Source of the DNA: Diadophis punctatus similis
Lineage: Eukaryota; Chordata; Lepidosauria; Squamata; Dipsadidae
NCBI GenBank assembly: GCA_023053685.1
Contig: JALIGW010000016.1
Coordinates: forward strand, 11,624,780-11,688,779
Direction: 5' to 3'
Length of the DNA stretch: 64,000 nt
The position numbers were made by a program, and so were the translations under genes. Shown here one piece after another: positions 13,709 to 24,642 of this stretch. The notes below the pieces were generated by a model, which saw only the letters and a program-made list of their open reading frames with translations, was not told where the DNA came from and did no database searches. Numbering within the stretch: position 1 is the first letter of the stretch; the number at the start of each line of letters is the position of its first letter.

Positions 13709-13861
13709 TACCGTATGTGCCGGTGTATAAGACGACTTTTTACCCCTTGAAAATCTTCTCAAAAGTCGGGGGTCGTCTTATACGCCAGGTACTGAAAATT
13801 CCGAGCCGGGTGGAGCTGAAAAACGGCCGTGGCCACATCCCCGCCGTTCTCCAGCCAAGCG

Positions 13862-14405
13862 GTGGGTGGGTTGCTCCCCTCCCCTCCCCTCGGAGGAAGA
13901 AGGAGCCTCTGTCACTCTCTCTCGCGGGGCTCCAGCCACCCTACTGAGTCCCCGACCGCGGCGCTGGCAGGGTTAAAGCGCATGGGAGGGAAGGAGAGCG
14001 CGCGCTACCGCCGCCGCTGCTGCTTTCGCTGCTCCGATATTTCTTCGGTGGGCGCGCGCGGGAGGAACCGCTGAGCAAAGGCGCCCGGCAGCTTAAGGCA
14101 AGAGGCGGGCGGGAGATGCGGGCAGGAACCTGGCCCGATGCCACCACTTCTGGCATCCCCGTGCCTCTCACCCCGCTCACCGGGTGCCTCTGCTCAGCGG
14201 TTCCTCCCGCGCGCGCCCACCGAAGAAATATCGGAGCAGCGAAAGCAGCAGCGGCAGCGGTAGCGCGCGCTCTCCTTCCCTCCCATGCGCTTTAACCCTG
14301 CCAGCGCCGTGGTCGGGGACTCAGTCGGGTGGCTGGAGCCCCGCGAGAGACAGTGACAGAGGCTCCTTCTTCCTCCGAGGGGAGGGGAGGGGAGCAACCC
14401 ACCCA
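13862..14405. repeat. Inverted repeat with two ~220-bp arms
   Basis: The arms contain the blocks GGTTGCTCCCCTCCCC, TTTAAAGCGCATGGGAGG and GATATTTCTTCGGTGGGC and read as near-perfect reverse complements across a loop of about 90 bases (14092-14178). The region is CpG-dense, and the opposing open frames are mirror artefacts. Confidence 0.85.
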
Positions 14406-14445
14406 CCTACCTCGCTTGGTGCGGTTCCCCACACTTGGCGTCCTG

Positions 14446-14508
14446 GAAGAGAAAGAAAGAAAGAAAGAAAGAAAGAAGGAAGGAAGGAAGGAAGGAAGGA
14501 AGGAAGGA

Positions 14509-14588
<80 letters not shown>
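14446..14588. repeat. (GAAA)n/(GGAA)n purine tract
   Basis: Pure tetranucleotide purine repeats on the plus strand, giving spurious Lys/Glu-rich frames. Confidence 0.95.
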
Positions 14589-14958
14589 ATCATTACCAAT
14601 GCTATGATGGAAACCACCAACTCAAAGACAAATATCACTTTGGAGCAAGGAAGCTGCTACAGCAGCAACAAATTAAACAGCACAAACACAGGGATTCTCT
14701 CAATATCCCATTGTCCCTATTGGACAATATTGGAGGGTTGCCAGAAAGTTTCTTCATTTGTTCTACAGAGAGCAAAGTAGTTTTCACAGTACAAGGCATA
14801 TGTTGCCTAATTGTCTATCACAAAGCTTGCAATTGTGAAGAAATTGAAAAATCCAAGGTAGAAGAAAAGGGTTCCTGTTATTGGTTCTTTGTCATAAAAT
14901 GCATAGAAAAGGCATCAGATGGATTCTTACTTGTAGGAAAGTATGCAATAAAGTGTGA
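14589..14958. other. Unique sequence between two purine tracts
   Basis: About 370 bases inside the foldback element that match nothing else I recognise in the window. It may be captured host sequence. Confidence 0.4.
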
Positions 14959-15038
14959 AAAGGAAGGAAGGAAGGAAGGAAGGAAGGAAGGAAGGAAGGA
15001 AGGAAGGAAGGAAGGAAGAAGAAGGAAGAAAGAAGAAA

Positions 15039-15095
<57 letters not shown>

Positions 15096-15213
15096 GGTAG
15101 GAAGGAAGGAAGGAAGGAAGGAAGAAAGGAAGGAAGAAAGGAAGGAAGAAGAAGGAAGAAAGAAGAAAAAGAAAGAAAGAAGAAAAAGAAAGAAAGAAAG
15201 AAAGAAGGAAGGA

Positions 15214-15274
<61 letters not shown>

Positions 15275-15318
15275 GTTAGGAAGGAAGAAAGACAGAAAGA
15301 AAAAGAAAGATAGTAGGA
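14959..15318. repeat. (GGAA)n/(GAAA)n purine tract
   Basis: A long mixture of GGAA, GAAA and GAA units on the plus strand, ending just before the right inverted end of the foldback element. Confidence 0.95.
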
Positions 15319-15423
15319 AGGGTAGTCTTATACGGCGAGTATATCCCAAACTCTATATTTGAACTGGAAAAGTTGGGGGTCGTCTTATACGCCCAGTCGT
15401 CTTATACGCCGGAACATATGGTA

Positions 15424-16336
15424 ATTTAATTGGAACTGTCTGAAATAAATATAATAGTTTGGGCAAAATATTCATTTTAATGATAGCTATTCGGCCTAAA
15501 AAAGAAATTTGTAGTTTTTCCCATTTTTTAAGATCTAATTCTATTTGATGTACCAGTTTTTTATAATTATTATCTTTTATAGATGAGCATTTGTTTGTTA
15601 AATTAATACCTAAATATTTGATTTTTTTCACTACTTGTAGGCCTAATTCTTTTCCTAATTGTCCCTCTTGTTTCCTTGTCATATTTTTAGTCAATAATTT
15701 AGTTTTTTGTTTGTTTATTTTTAGTCCGGCTATTACTCCATATTTTTCTATTTCGTTAAATAAGGCTATTCCAGATTCATGTGGATCTTCCAGAAAAAAT
15801 ACTAAGTCATCCGCAAATGCTTGTATTTTGTAATTTTCTCTTTCGATTTTCGTTCCTTTAATGTCCGAATTGTCCCTAATTTTATTTAGTAATATTTCCA
15901 AAGACAGTATAAAAAGTAGAGGCGACAATGGACATCCCTGTCTTACTCCCTTATTTATCTGAAAAGATTTGGTTACACTTCCATTCATTATTACCTTGGC
16001 AGATTGGGAAGAGTATATTGTTTCTATTATTTTTAAAAATTTGTCGCCGAATTCCATTTTTTTAATTAGTAATTTCATGTACTGCCAATCAATGTTGTCA
16101 AACGCTTTCTGCGCATCCAGGAAGACAAGGGCCGTTTGCCTTTCTGGGTGCGCTTCATAGTATTCCAAAATGTTTAATATGATTCTCAAGTTTGTCCTAA
16201 TTTGCCTCGTGGGTAAAAATCCATTTTGGTCAAGATGAATAATTTTATTTAATACTTTTTTCATTCTTTCTGCCATTATACACATGAAAATTTTGTAGTC
16301 AGCGTTTAACAACGCGATTGGCCTATAATTTTGGAT
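15424..16336 (-). pseudogene. L1 ORF2 reverse transcriptase fragment
   Basis: The minus-strand frame encodes the L1 polymerase from NYRPIALLNADYK through FLDAQKAFDNIDW, GVRQGCPLSPLLF and the catalytic FADDLVFF to FQTVPIKL. It is open throughout. Removing the element at 13711-15421 with one TA (1713 bases, a multiple of three) would leave it in frame with the C-terminal fragment. It lacks the endonuclease, which together with the inversion makes it inactive. Confidence 0.92.
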
Positions 16337-16344
16337 AACACCTA

Positions 16345-17265
16345 ATATCTGGGCTGACCATAGCCCTATCAATATAATATGGAAACACACAAGGCAAATC
16401 AATAGAAGATGGACTTTTGATACTCAATTAACACAAGATGGATATTTCACAAAAATGATAGGAAAAGAATTAGAGTTATTTCTATTAGAAAATAAAAAAC
16501 AACCAACATCTACACAAAACTTGTGGGACACTTTGAAAGCATATACGAGAGGTCTAATAATATCATATACAGCAAAAAAAAAATAAAGAAAGAAAGCAAG
16601 AATATAATAACATATTAAGAGAACTTAAACAACTAGAAGAGGAAGCACAGGAAAAGCCAGGAAATAAAAGGATAGAAGAATTACTAATGCAATCTAAACA
16701 TAAATTAAATCTTATAGAACAAAGAGAATATTTAAGGAATCTTAAATTTGTAAAACAATCCTACTTTGAGAATGCAAATAAACCTGGCAGATGGCTTTCA
16801 TATAAGATCAGAAAAGAGAGAGGGAATAGAATAATTCATCAATTAAAAGATAAAACAGGAAACTTACAAAACTCGGAAGAAAAAATGAGAGAGATAGCAG
16901 TAGATTTTTTCGAACAACTCTATAAAAAGGAGGAAACAGAGATAAATAAGATTGAAGAATATCTCAAGCAAACATCTATTTTAACTATAAGTGAAGAAGA
17001 TAAACAAATATTAAATAATGAAATAACCCCAGAAGAATTAAAAATGGCAACTCAGAAACAAAAAAATAACAAAACTCCTGGACCAGACGGTCTTCCAGTA
17101 GAGTTCTATAAGATAGTTAATGAAACCACTCAACAATTACAACTAGAGTTATATAACAAAGTCTTGACTAAAGGGAAGATTCCAGAGTCATGGAAAGAGT
17201 CACACATCGCCACATTGTTGAAAGAGGGTACCGAACCAGATTTGATCCAAAATTATAGGCCAATC
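16345..17265 (+). pseudogene. L1 ORF2 inverted upstream fragment (end of endonuclease, linker, start of RT)
   Basis: The plus strand encodes DHSPINIIWKH, the last catalytic motif of the L1 endonuclease (SDH-P), then the linker region, then KTPGPDGLPVEFY and IQNYRPIS at the start of the polymerase. A frame disruption lies near 16575-16680. It is the 5' part of the same L1 in reverse orientation, so the element is truncated within the endonuclease domain. Confidence 0.87.
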
Positions 17266-17475
17266 TCTTTTGCGACCTTCTGACAAGCAAAGTCAATGGG
17301 GAAGCCAGATTCACTTCAACTGTGTTACTAACTTAACAACTTCTACAGTGATTTACTGAACAACCGTGGCAAGAAAGGTTGTAAAATGGGGCAAAACTCA
17401 CTTAACAACTGTCTTTCTTAGCAGCAGAATTTTTGGGTCAATTGTGGTCATAAATCAAGGGCTACTTGTACAGTT

Positions 17476-17940
17476 TTTTAAAAAAATATATACTGCAACA
17501 AGCACAACAATGTGACTTGCTCTTTTCAAAGTGTCAGGTGTCTTCTGTCCCTCACTTTCTGTTTTTTCCCCCTTACTGGGCCATCAGCATGATGTTTATG
17601 AGATATGTTCATTGGTAAGCGTTGGTTGGCTCCATTGTTCTCTATGTCTATGGAAATTCTGTTATCCAGGTCATGGTTGTCCCAAAGGTGCTTTCTTAAG
17701 AGGCAATTGGACTTTCTGGTTTTTGGGGTTTTTTATTTTGAAGACATTTTGCTTCTCATCCAAGAAGCTTCTTCAGCTCTTCAAAGAAAAAACCCAGAAA
17801 GTCCCGTTGCCTCTTGAAAAAGCACCTTTGGGAACAATTGTTCCAAAGGCTCTACATCCCTGAAATGTGCAATTTTGCTTCCTAAAGATTAACCTTCAGA
17901 GGGTTGACTATCAATGTGCAAGATGGTTATGTCATTACAA
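17476..17940 (+). repeat. Interspersed repeat module with CCAAGAAGCTTCTTC
   Basis: The part 17665-17860 contains CAGGTCATGGTTGTCCCAAA, TTGGACTTTCTGG and CATCCAAGAAGCTTCTTCAG. The same phrases recur at 51255-51420 and 39010-39160 and, inverted, at 62200-62300. The family resembles sequence flanking Penelope-like elements, but no coding part is present to prove it. Confidence 0.5.
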
Positions 17941-17951
17941 TATTATTACAA

Positions 17952-18010
17952 AACGCGCACTTCCGGCACGACCCCGAACCGGTAGCGAAGGTAAGTAGAA
18001 CCCACCCCTG
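17952..18010. mobile_element. hAT MITE right-end fragment, GGTGGGTT family
   Basis: AACGCGCACTTCCGGC followed by GAACCGGTAGCGAAGG and a GAACCCACCCCTG terminus matches the end of the complete element at 49838. Confidence 0.75.
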
Positions 18011-18049
18011 GCGCCCAGCCACAAAAAAGTGACTAAACAGGACAGCATT

Positions 18050-18134
18050 ACGTCCGGGCGGGTGGGCAGGTCCACCTACAGTTGGCGCTACCGGTTCGCC
18101 CGAATTGGTCCGAATTGGCAGTATACCACCTCTG
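18050..18134. mobile_element. hAT MITE right-end fragment
   Basis: CGTCCGGGCGGGTGGGCAGG, also found in the hairpin-core elements, is followed by CGCTACCGGTTCG and a CACCTCTG terminus. Confidence 0.6.
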
Positions 18135-19324
18135 TATCAGACCAATAACTGGGCAGCGCCCAACCATAAAAACAATTAAAATTATGAAAAAATAAATCAA
18201 ATACAAATAGCAGCCAAGAGATATTATAATCTACAGGTGACAACATGAACCAAATTGACCATAGTTCACTCTAATCATTTTGTACTTAGATATATTGTGC
18301 AAACACAGTATATTAGTTGATTTAGCAATCAAGTTGAGTTCATTTTGGTAAGTCAGTCACTGCATCAGAGAAGTTTACTTCCTAATGCAACCTTCACTGA
18401 CCTGCTTCCTTTTACTGTGGATGGATTGGATTACAAGTCCTATGATACCCACTTGCCTAGACAGAGGTCATGCTGGTTGAGCATGATGAAAATTATAGTC
18501 TACACATCTGGAAGGTCAGAAGGAATATATTTAGGGTTACAGAGTAAACCAAGGAATCAAGAATGAATTTCAAGATGTTAGAAAGAAATTTTGAAGCTAT
18601 TTATGGAAAGCTTGAAATAGAAATATGTTTTGCATGTTATAGATTTAGATGATATCAAGTCTTGGAAACCTTTGTAACTTAACTTCACTCAGGAATTTAG
18701 CTATTTTTGTTCTTCAAAGTTAAAAGGCACAAAAACAAAACTTCAGTTTTATATTTTAAAAAAACTTGTTTGAAGCATTGGTGCTTCATTTATGGAGATA
18801 ATATGATTGTAACTTTGAATATGAAGATTCCCTACAAAAATATTCTCAATTTTCTTCAAAAAATGCAGGGACATTAAGAATCGAAAGAGCTCCACGCTAC
18901 AAATTTAGGTAAAAATACATAGAAACCCATTTATTTTCTCTCATAATTAGGACAGTGCTCTATTTATTATGAGGAAAACATCAGTAGAAAAATACATTTA
19001 TACTGTACCATTCACCAGCTCAGTCTAATGGTTTATTCCTGAGAATATTGATGTAAAAGGGAAACAAACCCAACCCAACGGTTTCCAAATATGTGTGAAT
19101 AGACCAAATATCACTGTGAATCTATCTGAGGGTTCAGAAATTGTATATTACAACCCAAATATTTGATTAGAATTACATCTACCTGTCCAAAGAAGACCAT
19201 CAGAGGGGTTGGGGAGAAGAGAGATTACTTGCCTAATTAAATAGTCTTATTGATTGAAATAATTAACCCAGAGAAAGTTCATTTTGGTCCTAAACAGCGT
19301 TATTTTGGGGGGGTGGGATAAGAG
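18135..19324. other. Repeat-poor unannotated stretch
   Basis: No gene, transposon end or simple repeat was recognised over about 1.2 kb. Two short G runs near 19310 are the only notable composition. Confidence 0.4.
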
Positions 19325-19950
19325 TGACTTAAAGGTCATTGACTTACAGCCATAATTAAGCCAAGACTTTGGTTGTAAGTTGTTGTGATCATAAGTTGAG
19401 TCCCCATGTGACTGGACTCAATTTTATGATCATTTTTATGAGTAAGTAAGCAAGTAAGCGAGCCCCACTCTTGCCTCACAATCAGGAGGCTATGAGTTCG
19501 ATCCTAGGTAGAGGCAGATATTTCTCTCTCTGGGCACATTGAGACTATATCTGCTGAACAAAACTCCGCATTGGTGATAGGAAGGGCATCCGGCCATTAA
19601 AACATTCTGCTAGCTCCATTCAGTTGCCCAGACTCCATCCCGCAAGGGATTATGGGGTCGTTAAAAGAAGATGATGAAGTAAGCGAGCCCCACAGTTATT
19701 AAGTGAATCACACGGTCATAAGTCCAAATCTAGTTTATCCAACGGGTGTTTTTTTCTGGAAAATGGCAAAAAAAAAAAACATCATTGCAGAACGTGATCA
19801 CTTGGCTGTGAGATGCTGCAACCTAAATGTGAGCTGGTTGCCCAGTGCCTGAAATGTAACCATATGACTGTGAGGGTGAAGCCACAATCATAAATTTGAA
19901 GCTTCTGTGGAAACTTCATATTCACCACCATTTTAGTTTTCCCAAGATCA
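19325..19950. mobile_element. Mariner-type MITE split by a SINE
   Basis: Phrases such as AAGTGAATCACACGGTCATA and GTGATCACTTGGC belong to the same broad family as the MITE at 54608. It continues on both sides of the SINE target duplication. Confidence 0.6.
19469..19676 (+). mobile_element. tRNA-headed SINE with target duplication
   Basis: The 17-bp AAGTAAGCGAGCCCCAC is found at 19452-19468 and 19677-19693. The B-box-like GAGTTCGATCC is followed by the body motif GGAAGGGCATCCGGCC and a GATGATGA tail. A relative is at 45953. Confidence 0.85.
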
Positions 19951-19954
19951 TCCC

Positions 19955-20160
19955 TGTTATGTACTGAACTGTGCACATGGTTTCACCCAGGTCCAGCGTT
20001 TGAGCGGGAGAATGCTCAAACGCTATTGGTTAAAGCATCTGACAGCTCCCTATAAAAGGGCTAGCTGTCAGACTGCAAGTTGGTGGTTGTACAGAGAAGT
20101 TGCCTAGTAAAGAAGTGTTCCTTGAAGTCTGTCTCCTGCCGTTATTCCCACAACTCAACA
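19955..20160 (+). mobile_element. Candidate LTR with promoter motifs
   Basis: The segment runs from TGTTATG to CTCAACA and contains ATTGG (an inverse CCAAT box) and TATAAAAG at 20051-20058. A perfect short inverted repeat GCGTTTGAGC/GCTCAAACGC lies upstream of them. No 5-bp duplication is visible, so it may be one LTR of a truncated element. Confidence 0.45.
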
Positions 20161-20825
20161 ATCTCGTTGGGGAAATAGAGCAGAAGGAGACGGGGAATAA
20201 GTCTAATCCTACATCAACACTGATTCTGATCTGATCAGGCCATCAGAGTTGTGGATTCTGAGGTTTTTTGCTCCAGTGTGGGAAGATGATAAAAAAGAAA
20301 GTGAAATAATAGCCTCATCCCCTTCTTTGTAATTGAAAGGACTAAGAAAATGACAACTAAACAAGTGACCCTATTAATCCAGATCAGATGGGACAATCTG
20401 CCATGACTAATTATAACAACTCACCAAGCACCCTAGTGCTTTGCACAATGGCTCCTTTCCTGAAAAAAGGGAGGTAGTTAACTTTGCAAGTAAACAAGCA
20501 CAAAGACCAGCCATGAAAAAATAAATAAATAAAACAAACTCCAGTCAGCTTGGTCTTTTGCTCAAAGAAGAAAAATGTGGGCTTTTTGTCTCTCTCTCTC
20601 TAGCCTGCCTACCTATGAAATAGTTCTATCTGATCAGTTATTAATTCATTCTACTCCATTTCTGCTATGTTCATTTTGTCTAGACTGGGATATACAGAGA
20701 AAAAAAGTTGTCGAGGATACAAAGGAATATGTTGCGTATGTGAATGTGAACATGTGTGTGCCGCTTTGAATTAGTTTTGAACTGCAGGCTTCCTAGGTAA
20801 GATTTCAGATGTGTGCCATTGTTTT
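20161..20825. other. Unannotated; possibly start of LTR-element interior
   Basis: The first 60 bases after the candidate LTR could include a primer-binding site but no match to a tRNA end was identifiable. The rest is unannotated. Confidence 0.3.
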
Positions 20826-20828
20826 TTT

Positions 20829-20901
20829 CCTCCTCCTCCTCCTCCTCCTCCTCCTCCTCCTCCTCCTCCTCCTCCTCCTCCTCCTCCTCCTCCTCCTCCT
20901 C
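20829..20901. repeat. (TCC)n microsatellite
   Basis: About 24 TCC units, translated as polyproline in one frame; not a gene. Confidence 0.96.
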
Positions 20902-20941
20902 TAATACTCCTTCCCCCTCCTATATTTTCAGCCATCTATCC

Positions 20942-21056
20942 TAGTGTTTCCCAACCTTGGCAACTTGAAGATGTCTGGACTTCAACTCCCAGAATTCTGG
21001 GAATTCTGGGAGTTGAAGTCCAGACATCTTCAAGTTGCCAAGGTTGGGAAACACTG
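20942..21056. mobile_element. Foldback MITE, GTTTCCCAACC family
   Basis: TAGTGTTTCCCAACCTTGGC and its inverse meet at CCAGAATTCTGGGAATTCTGG, making an almost perfect hairpin of about 115 bases. The complete relative is at 51438. Confidence 0.85.
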
Positions 21057-21172
21057 CCTTCCGAGGTTGGTAAAATGAGGACCCATATTGTTAGGGGACA
21101 TATGTTGACTCTGTAAACTGCTTAGAGAGGGCTGTAAAGCTGAGGCAGTATATAAGTGCTATTTCTATTGCT
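21057..21172 (+). mobile_element. Sauria-type SINE, 3' half
   Basis: CCTTCCGAGGTTGGTAAAAT through AGTATATAAGTGCTATT is the downstream half of the SINE. The foldback element directly before it may have inserted into it. Confidence 0.75.
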
Positions 21173-21320
21173 ACATTCCTCACAACCACCATCTTGTGAG
21201 GTTGATTAGGCTTTGTGACAGTGACTTCCTGAAGGTCACCGACCTGGCTTTGTGTCTAAGACAGGACTAGAACAATCTCTCTGTTTCTAGCTCAGTGCCT
21301 TTAACTACTGCAGTGACTAT

Positions 21321-21985
21321 GAGTTGCGGTGGCGCAGTGGTTAAAATGCAGTACTGCAGGCTACTTCTGCTGACTGCCAGCTGCCTGCAATTTGGCAATT
21401 CGAATCTCACCAGGCTCAAGGTTGACTCAGCTTTCCATCCTTCTGAGGTGGGTAAAATGAGGACCCAGATTGTTGGGGGCAATATGCTGACTCTGTAAAC
21501 TGCTTAGAGAGGGTTGATTAGGATGATTAGGGGACTGGAAACTATAACATACGAAGAGCGGTTGCAAGAACTGGGCATGGCCAGTCTAGCAAAGAGAAGG
21601 ACCAGGGGAGACATGATAGCAGTGTTCCAATACTTGAGGGGCTACCACAGAGAGGAGGGGGTCAGGCTGTTTTCCAAGGCACCAGAAGGCCAGACAAGGA
21701 ATAATGGATGGAAACTGATCAAGGAGAGATTCAACCTGGAAATAAGGTGAAACTTTCTAACAGTGAGAGCGATCAACCAGTGGAACAGCTTGCCTACGGA
21801 GGTTGTGAGAGCTCCAACACTTGAGACCTTCAAGAGGAGATTGGACTGCCATTTGTCTGAAATGGTGTAGGGACTCCTGCTAGAGTGGGGGGTTGGACTA
21901 CATGACCTACAAGGTCCCTTCCAACTCTAGTAATCTGTAATCTGGCTGTAAAGCATTGTGAAATGATATACAAGTCTAAGTGATA
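21321..21985 (+). mobile_element. Sauria-type SINE split by CR1
   Basis: The head and middle (21321-21511) start GAGTTGCGGTGGCGCAGTGG. The tail resumes at about 21946 with CTGTAAAGCATTGTGAAAT. A CR1 copy lies between, so the SINE is older. Confidence 0.82.
21512..21945 (+). mobile_element. CR1 LINE 3' end, inserted in SINE
   Basis: It encodes MIRGLETITYEERLQELGMA and LFSKAPEGQTRNNGWKLI, with one stop before the TVRAINQWNSL region, then the GGTCCCTTCCAACTCTAGTA 3' end. It is 5'-truncated and inactive. Confidence 0.88.
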
Positions 21986-22887
21986 TTGCACGTTTGGCAT
22001 TTTTGTAATCTAATTATAGCAAGCTAAAAGCTACTTTCAATAAAAATTCCTTCTGGAACACCATGCCAGCCTAGAATAGATTAGCACAACTTTGTTGGCC
22101 TTTTAGAAAGTTGTTAAGTCCTGGGTATTTTCCCAGGCATGAGGAAGTTGGGCTGGTTTCTGCTTTCCTCAGTTGTCACAATGTGTTGTTTCAGATACAC
22201 TTTTTATTTTGTTGCTTGTACCATTTTAAAATGTTCTTAACTGTTCAGATTCACAGTAGCAAGACTGGTGACCTTATAAATTGAATAAGTACACAAACTA
22301 ATGCAGCATTTTGAAATATACAGAATGGCTCATCAACCTGCACAGTTTTAAACAGCAGGAAGTGACTTTAACCATCCTGATAAAATCCAAACTGCTAAGA
22401 AAAGAACAAAGATCTGATTTGCCCTACTTTGTTCTAGCAATCATCTCAATTTGTTTTTTTGCTAGCTTAGGCCATCCCAGATATGTTTGGGTGACTATTT
22501 CCAGAATTTCCAGGCAGCATTGCCAATGGCTGCCAATTTTGGAAGTTGTAGTCCCAAGATCCAAGATGACATCAGAGTTGAGAAGGCAACTATAACAGCA
22601 TGGAGAATGGGTGATATTTATGTTTCTGAGACTTACTGAGAATTAGGCATTTACTCTAATTCATCCTAGGGGGCTCATTTTATGTTGCTGCTTTCTCTAG
22701 GGGTCGTACAATCACAAAATTGTAAAAGCAGAAAGGTTTGCTTGTGCACTATATTACAAACGTTGCCATCTTAGATGTATGTATCCTTCCTGTATTTGGT
22801 CCTGGCATACATTAGGACAACAATTCTCATGTGCGCCCACACTGTGAGCAAACATCATGGGACTTTGTGTACGTCTAACAAGCGACA
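21986..22887. other. Unannotated stretch
   Basis: No repeat ends or coding motifs recognised. Confidence 0.35.
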
Positions 22888-22895
22888 GTCTAAAG

Positions 22896-23610
22896 CAGGA
22901 GTGTCAATTTCTATTTCATTGAGGGCCGCATCAGGGTTGTGTTTGACCTCAGAGGGCTGGAGGGTGTGGACATAGTGGGTGTAGCCAGGGGTGGGCGTGG
23001 CCATGGTGCACGTGGCATGGGACGTGTTGGAGGTACCTGTGGTGGCCAAGTGCTAAGGCCTGACTTCCCTGAGACCCTCCCTCCCTCTCATTATAATCTC
23101 CTTCCTTCCTTCCTTCCTTCCTTCCTTCCTTCCTTCCTTCCTTCCTTCCTTCCTTCCTTCCTTCCTTTTTCTTTTTCTTTCCCTCTTCATTCTCCTTTCT
23201 TCTTCCTTCCCCTCTTTCCTTATTTTTCCTTCTTTGCTCTCTTCCCATCCTTCCTTCTTTTTCTTTGTCTTTCCCTCACTCCTTTCCTGTCCCTTCTTGC
23301 ATGCTCAAATGCAAAAGGGGAAACATTTCTCCTTTTGATTTGTTTTAGTTTGTTTTGCTAGCCCTCTGCCAGCGAAAACAGAGCCCACGTGCACACACAC
23401 CCCCAAGCTCCATTTTCACTGGCAGAGGGTTGCAGGAGGCCGTCGTGGCTGAAAATGGGGTGCAGGGGCCACATGCACCCCCAGGCTCTGTTTTAGCTGG
23501 CAGAGGCACCGCGGGCTGGTCCTTTGCTGTTTCCAGACCAGCTCTGTGGGCCAGATCTAAGCACTCCGCGGGCTGAATCTAGCCCGTGGGCCTTGAGCTT
23601 GATACCTCTG
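22896..23610. mobile_element. hAT MITE, TGTCAAACTC family, expanded by microsatellite
   Basis: CAGGAGTGTCAATTTC and GAGCTTGATACCTCTG are diverged family ends flanked by GTCTAAAG at 22888-22895 and 23611-23618. A (TTCC)n tract and pyrimidine-rich flank make it twice the usual length. Confidence 0.87.
23099..23170. repeat. (TTCC)n microsatellite
   Basis: About 17 TTCC units inside a hAT MITE, followed by imperfect pyrimidine sequence to about 23300. Confidence 0.95.
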
Positions 23611-23618
23611 GTCTAAAG

Positions 23619-24427
23619 AGTAACACTCCAGGAAGGTCAACAAACAACTTTCCTCTTTCAAATTGTACAGGAGATTGAAGATCATTAGAGTCTTGGCAAC
23701 AGACACATGTTACTAAGAATAAAATCATTTATAATAAAGATTTTGGAAAAGAGAAATATCTTGAAATGTCAACATTTGGTAGGGTCTAGTAGCAAATTTG
23801 TTATCATGACCAGCAATGAAAAATGCATTGCCTGGATAAACAGAACTTATCTAGCTCTGAAATATGCCAACCATACAGTTTTACATATTGAAAGATACCA
23901 ATCTCATTTATTTTTTTCAACAAGGAGATTGCCATTTCTAAAATTACCAATGCTGGGAAAATGCATGTTTCTTATTTAGATTTGAGCAGTTAAGGAGATA
24001 TTTCCTGTGAAAGCAGCTTGCTTTTTTCAAGCAGCTTGCTTTTTTCCCATGAGTAGTTTTGACCCTTTCCATTTGATTTCTGTATGAGGATGGGTTTAAC
24101 AAGAATAACTAAAGAAAGATTTTAAAAAAAGGCTAAATGGGCCATGGGAATAAAATAGCAATATTCTTTTCAGTATTCACACAGACACATGCATATGTTA
24201 CTGTGGAAAATTTGTCCTCACAGTCTAATGATGACTGTTGTAAGCTTCATATTGGGTTCATGTTTCAGAGAATTACTTTGTTTCATGTATCTTAGTCATA
24301 GGATGCTTTGGTTCCTACCATCACTAAGTATTTAACTATCTGGGTTTCTAATATATTGGACCAAACACTATACAATACTCTATATCTATATAGCTATACA
24401 TTTATATATCTATATTACGTATATCTA
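23619..24427. other. Unannotated stretch
   Basis: AT-rich and without recognised genes or repeats, apart from a small duplication of GCAGCTTGCTTTTTTC near 24015-24045. Confidence 0.35.
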
Positions 24428-24560
24428 CCGTGTCTTCCCAAAAATAAGACTCTGTCTTATATTTTTTGAACCATGAAATAAGCGCTTGGCCTTATTGCCA
24501 TGCACTCAAAAGCCCGATTGGGCTTATTATCAGGGGGTGTCTTATTTTTGGGAAAACAGG
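24428..24560. mobile_element. Mariner-type MITE, AAAATAAGAC ends
   Basis: CCGTGTCTTCCCAAAAATAA and the inverse TTATTTTTGGGAAAACAGG are flanked by TA. At 133 bp it is a short internal-deletion derivative. Confidence 0.82.
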
Positions 24561-24564
24561 ATAT

Positions 24565-24567
<3 letters not shown>

Positions 24568-24642
<75 letters not shown>
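24568..24642. repeat. (TC)n then (TATC)n microsatellite
   Basis: It is preceded by TATATAATCTCTCTC, which reappears beyond the adjoining CR1 copy. Confidence 0.93.

Larger units (their letters stand above)
13711..15421. mobile_element. Large foldback DNA element in L1, mariner-type ends
   Basis: Inverted ends CCGTATGTGCCGG and CCGGAACATATGG (followed inward by TATAAGACGAC) are flanked by TA at 13709-13710 and 15422-15423. Inside are two inverted GC-rich arms (about 13862-14091 and 14179-14405), two purine microsatellites and about 360 bases of unique sequence. No transposase is encoded. Confidence 0.82.
12250..17266 (-). mobile_element. L1 LINE with 5' inversion (twin priming)
   Basis: The insertion is flanked by about 17 bases, CTCTTTTGCGACCTTCT, seen near 12235 and 17265. 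The poly(A) appears as a T run at its left end. The 3' portion lies on the minus strand (12250-16336) and the upstream portion on the plus strand (about 16345-17265), the arrangement expected from twin priming. A 21-bp piece of ORF2 is present at both the inversion junction (16316-16336) and the outer end (17245-17265). A 1711-bp element interrupts it at 13711-15421. Confidence 0.88.
11955..17472. mobile_element. Mariner-type MITE (GGTAGTCCTC ends) split by an L1
   Basis: The left part 11955-12249 starts TATAGGTAGTCCTCAACTTG and the right part 17283-17472 ends with the inverse, near GGGCTACTTGTA. TA dinucleotides mark both ends. Its sequence continues across the L1 target duplication, so the L1 landed in it. 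Relatives are at 19325, 26247, 38790, 44117 and 54608. Confidence 0.82.

Noticed and set aside
13800..14420. CpG island or promoter of a host gene
   Set aside because: It is the inverted-arm region of a transposon inserted in an L1, with no adjoining exon.
14435..15362. Lys/Glu-rich and opposite Phe/Leu/Ser-rich frames
   Set aside because: They arise from GAAA and GGAA microsatellites in the foldback element.
20811..21116. Polyproline protein
   Set aside because: It is a TCC microsatellite running into a foldback MITE and a SINE.
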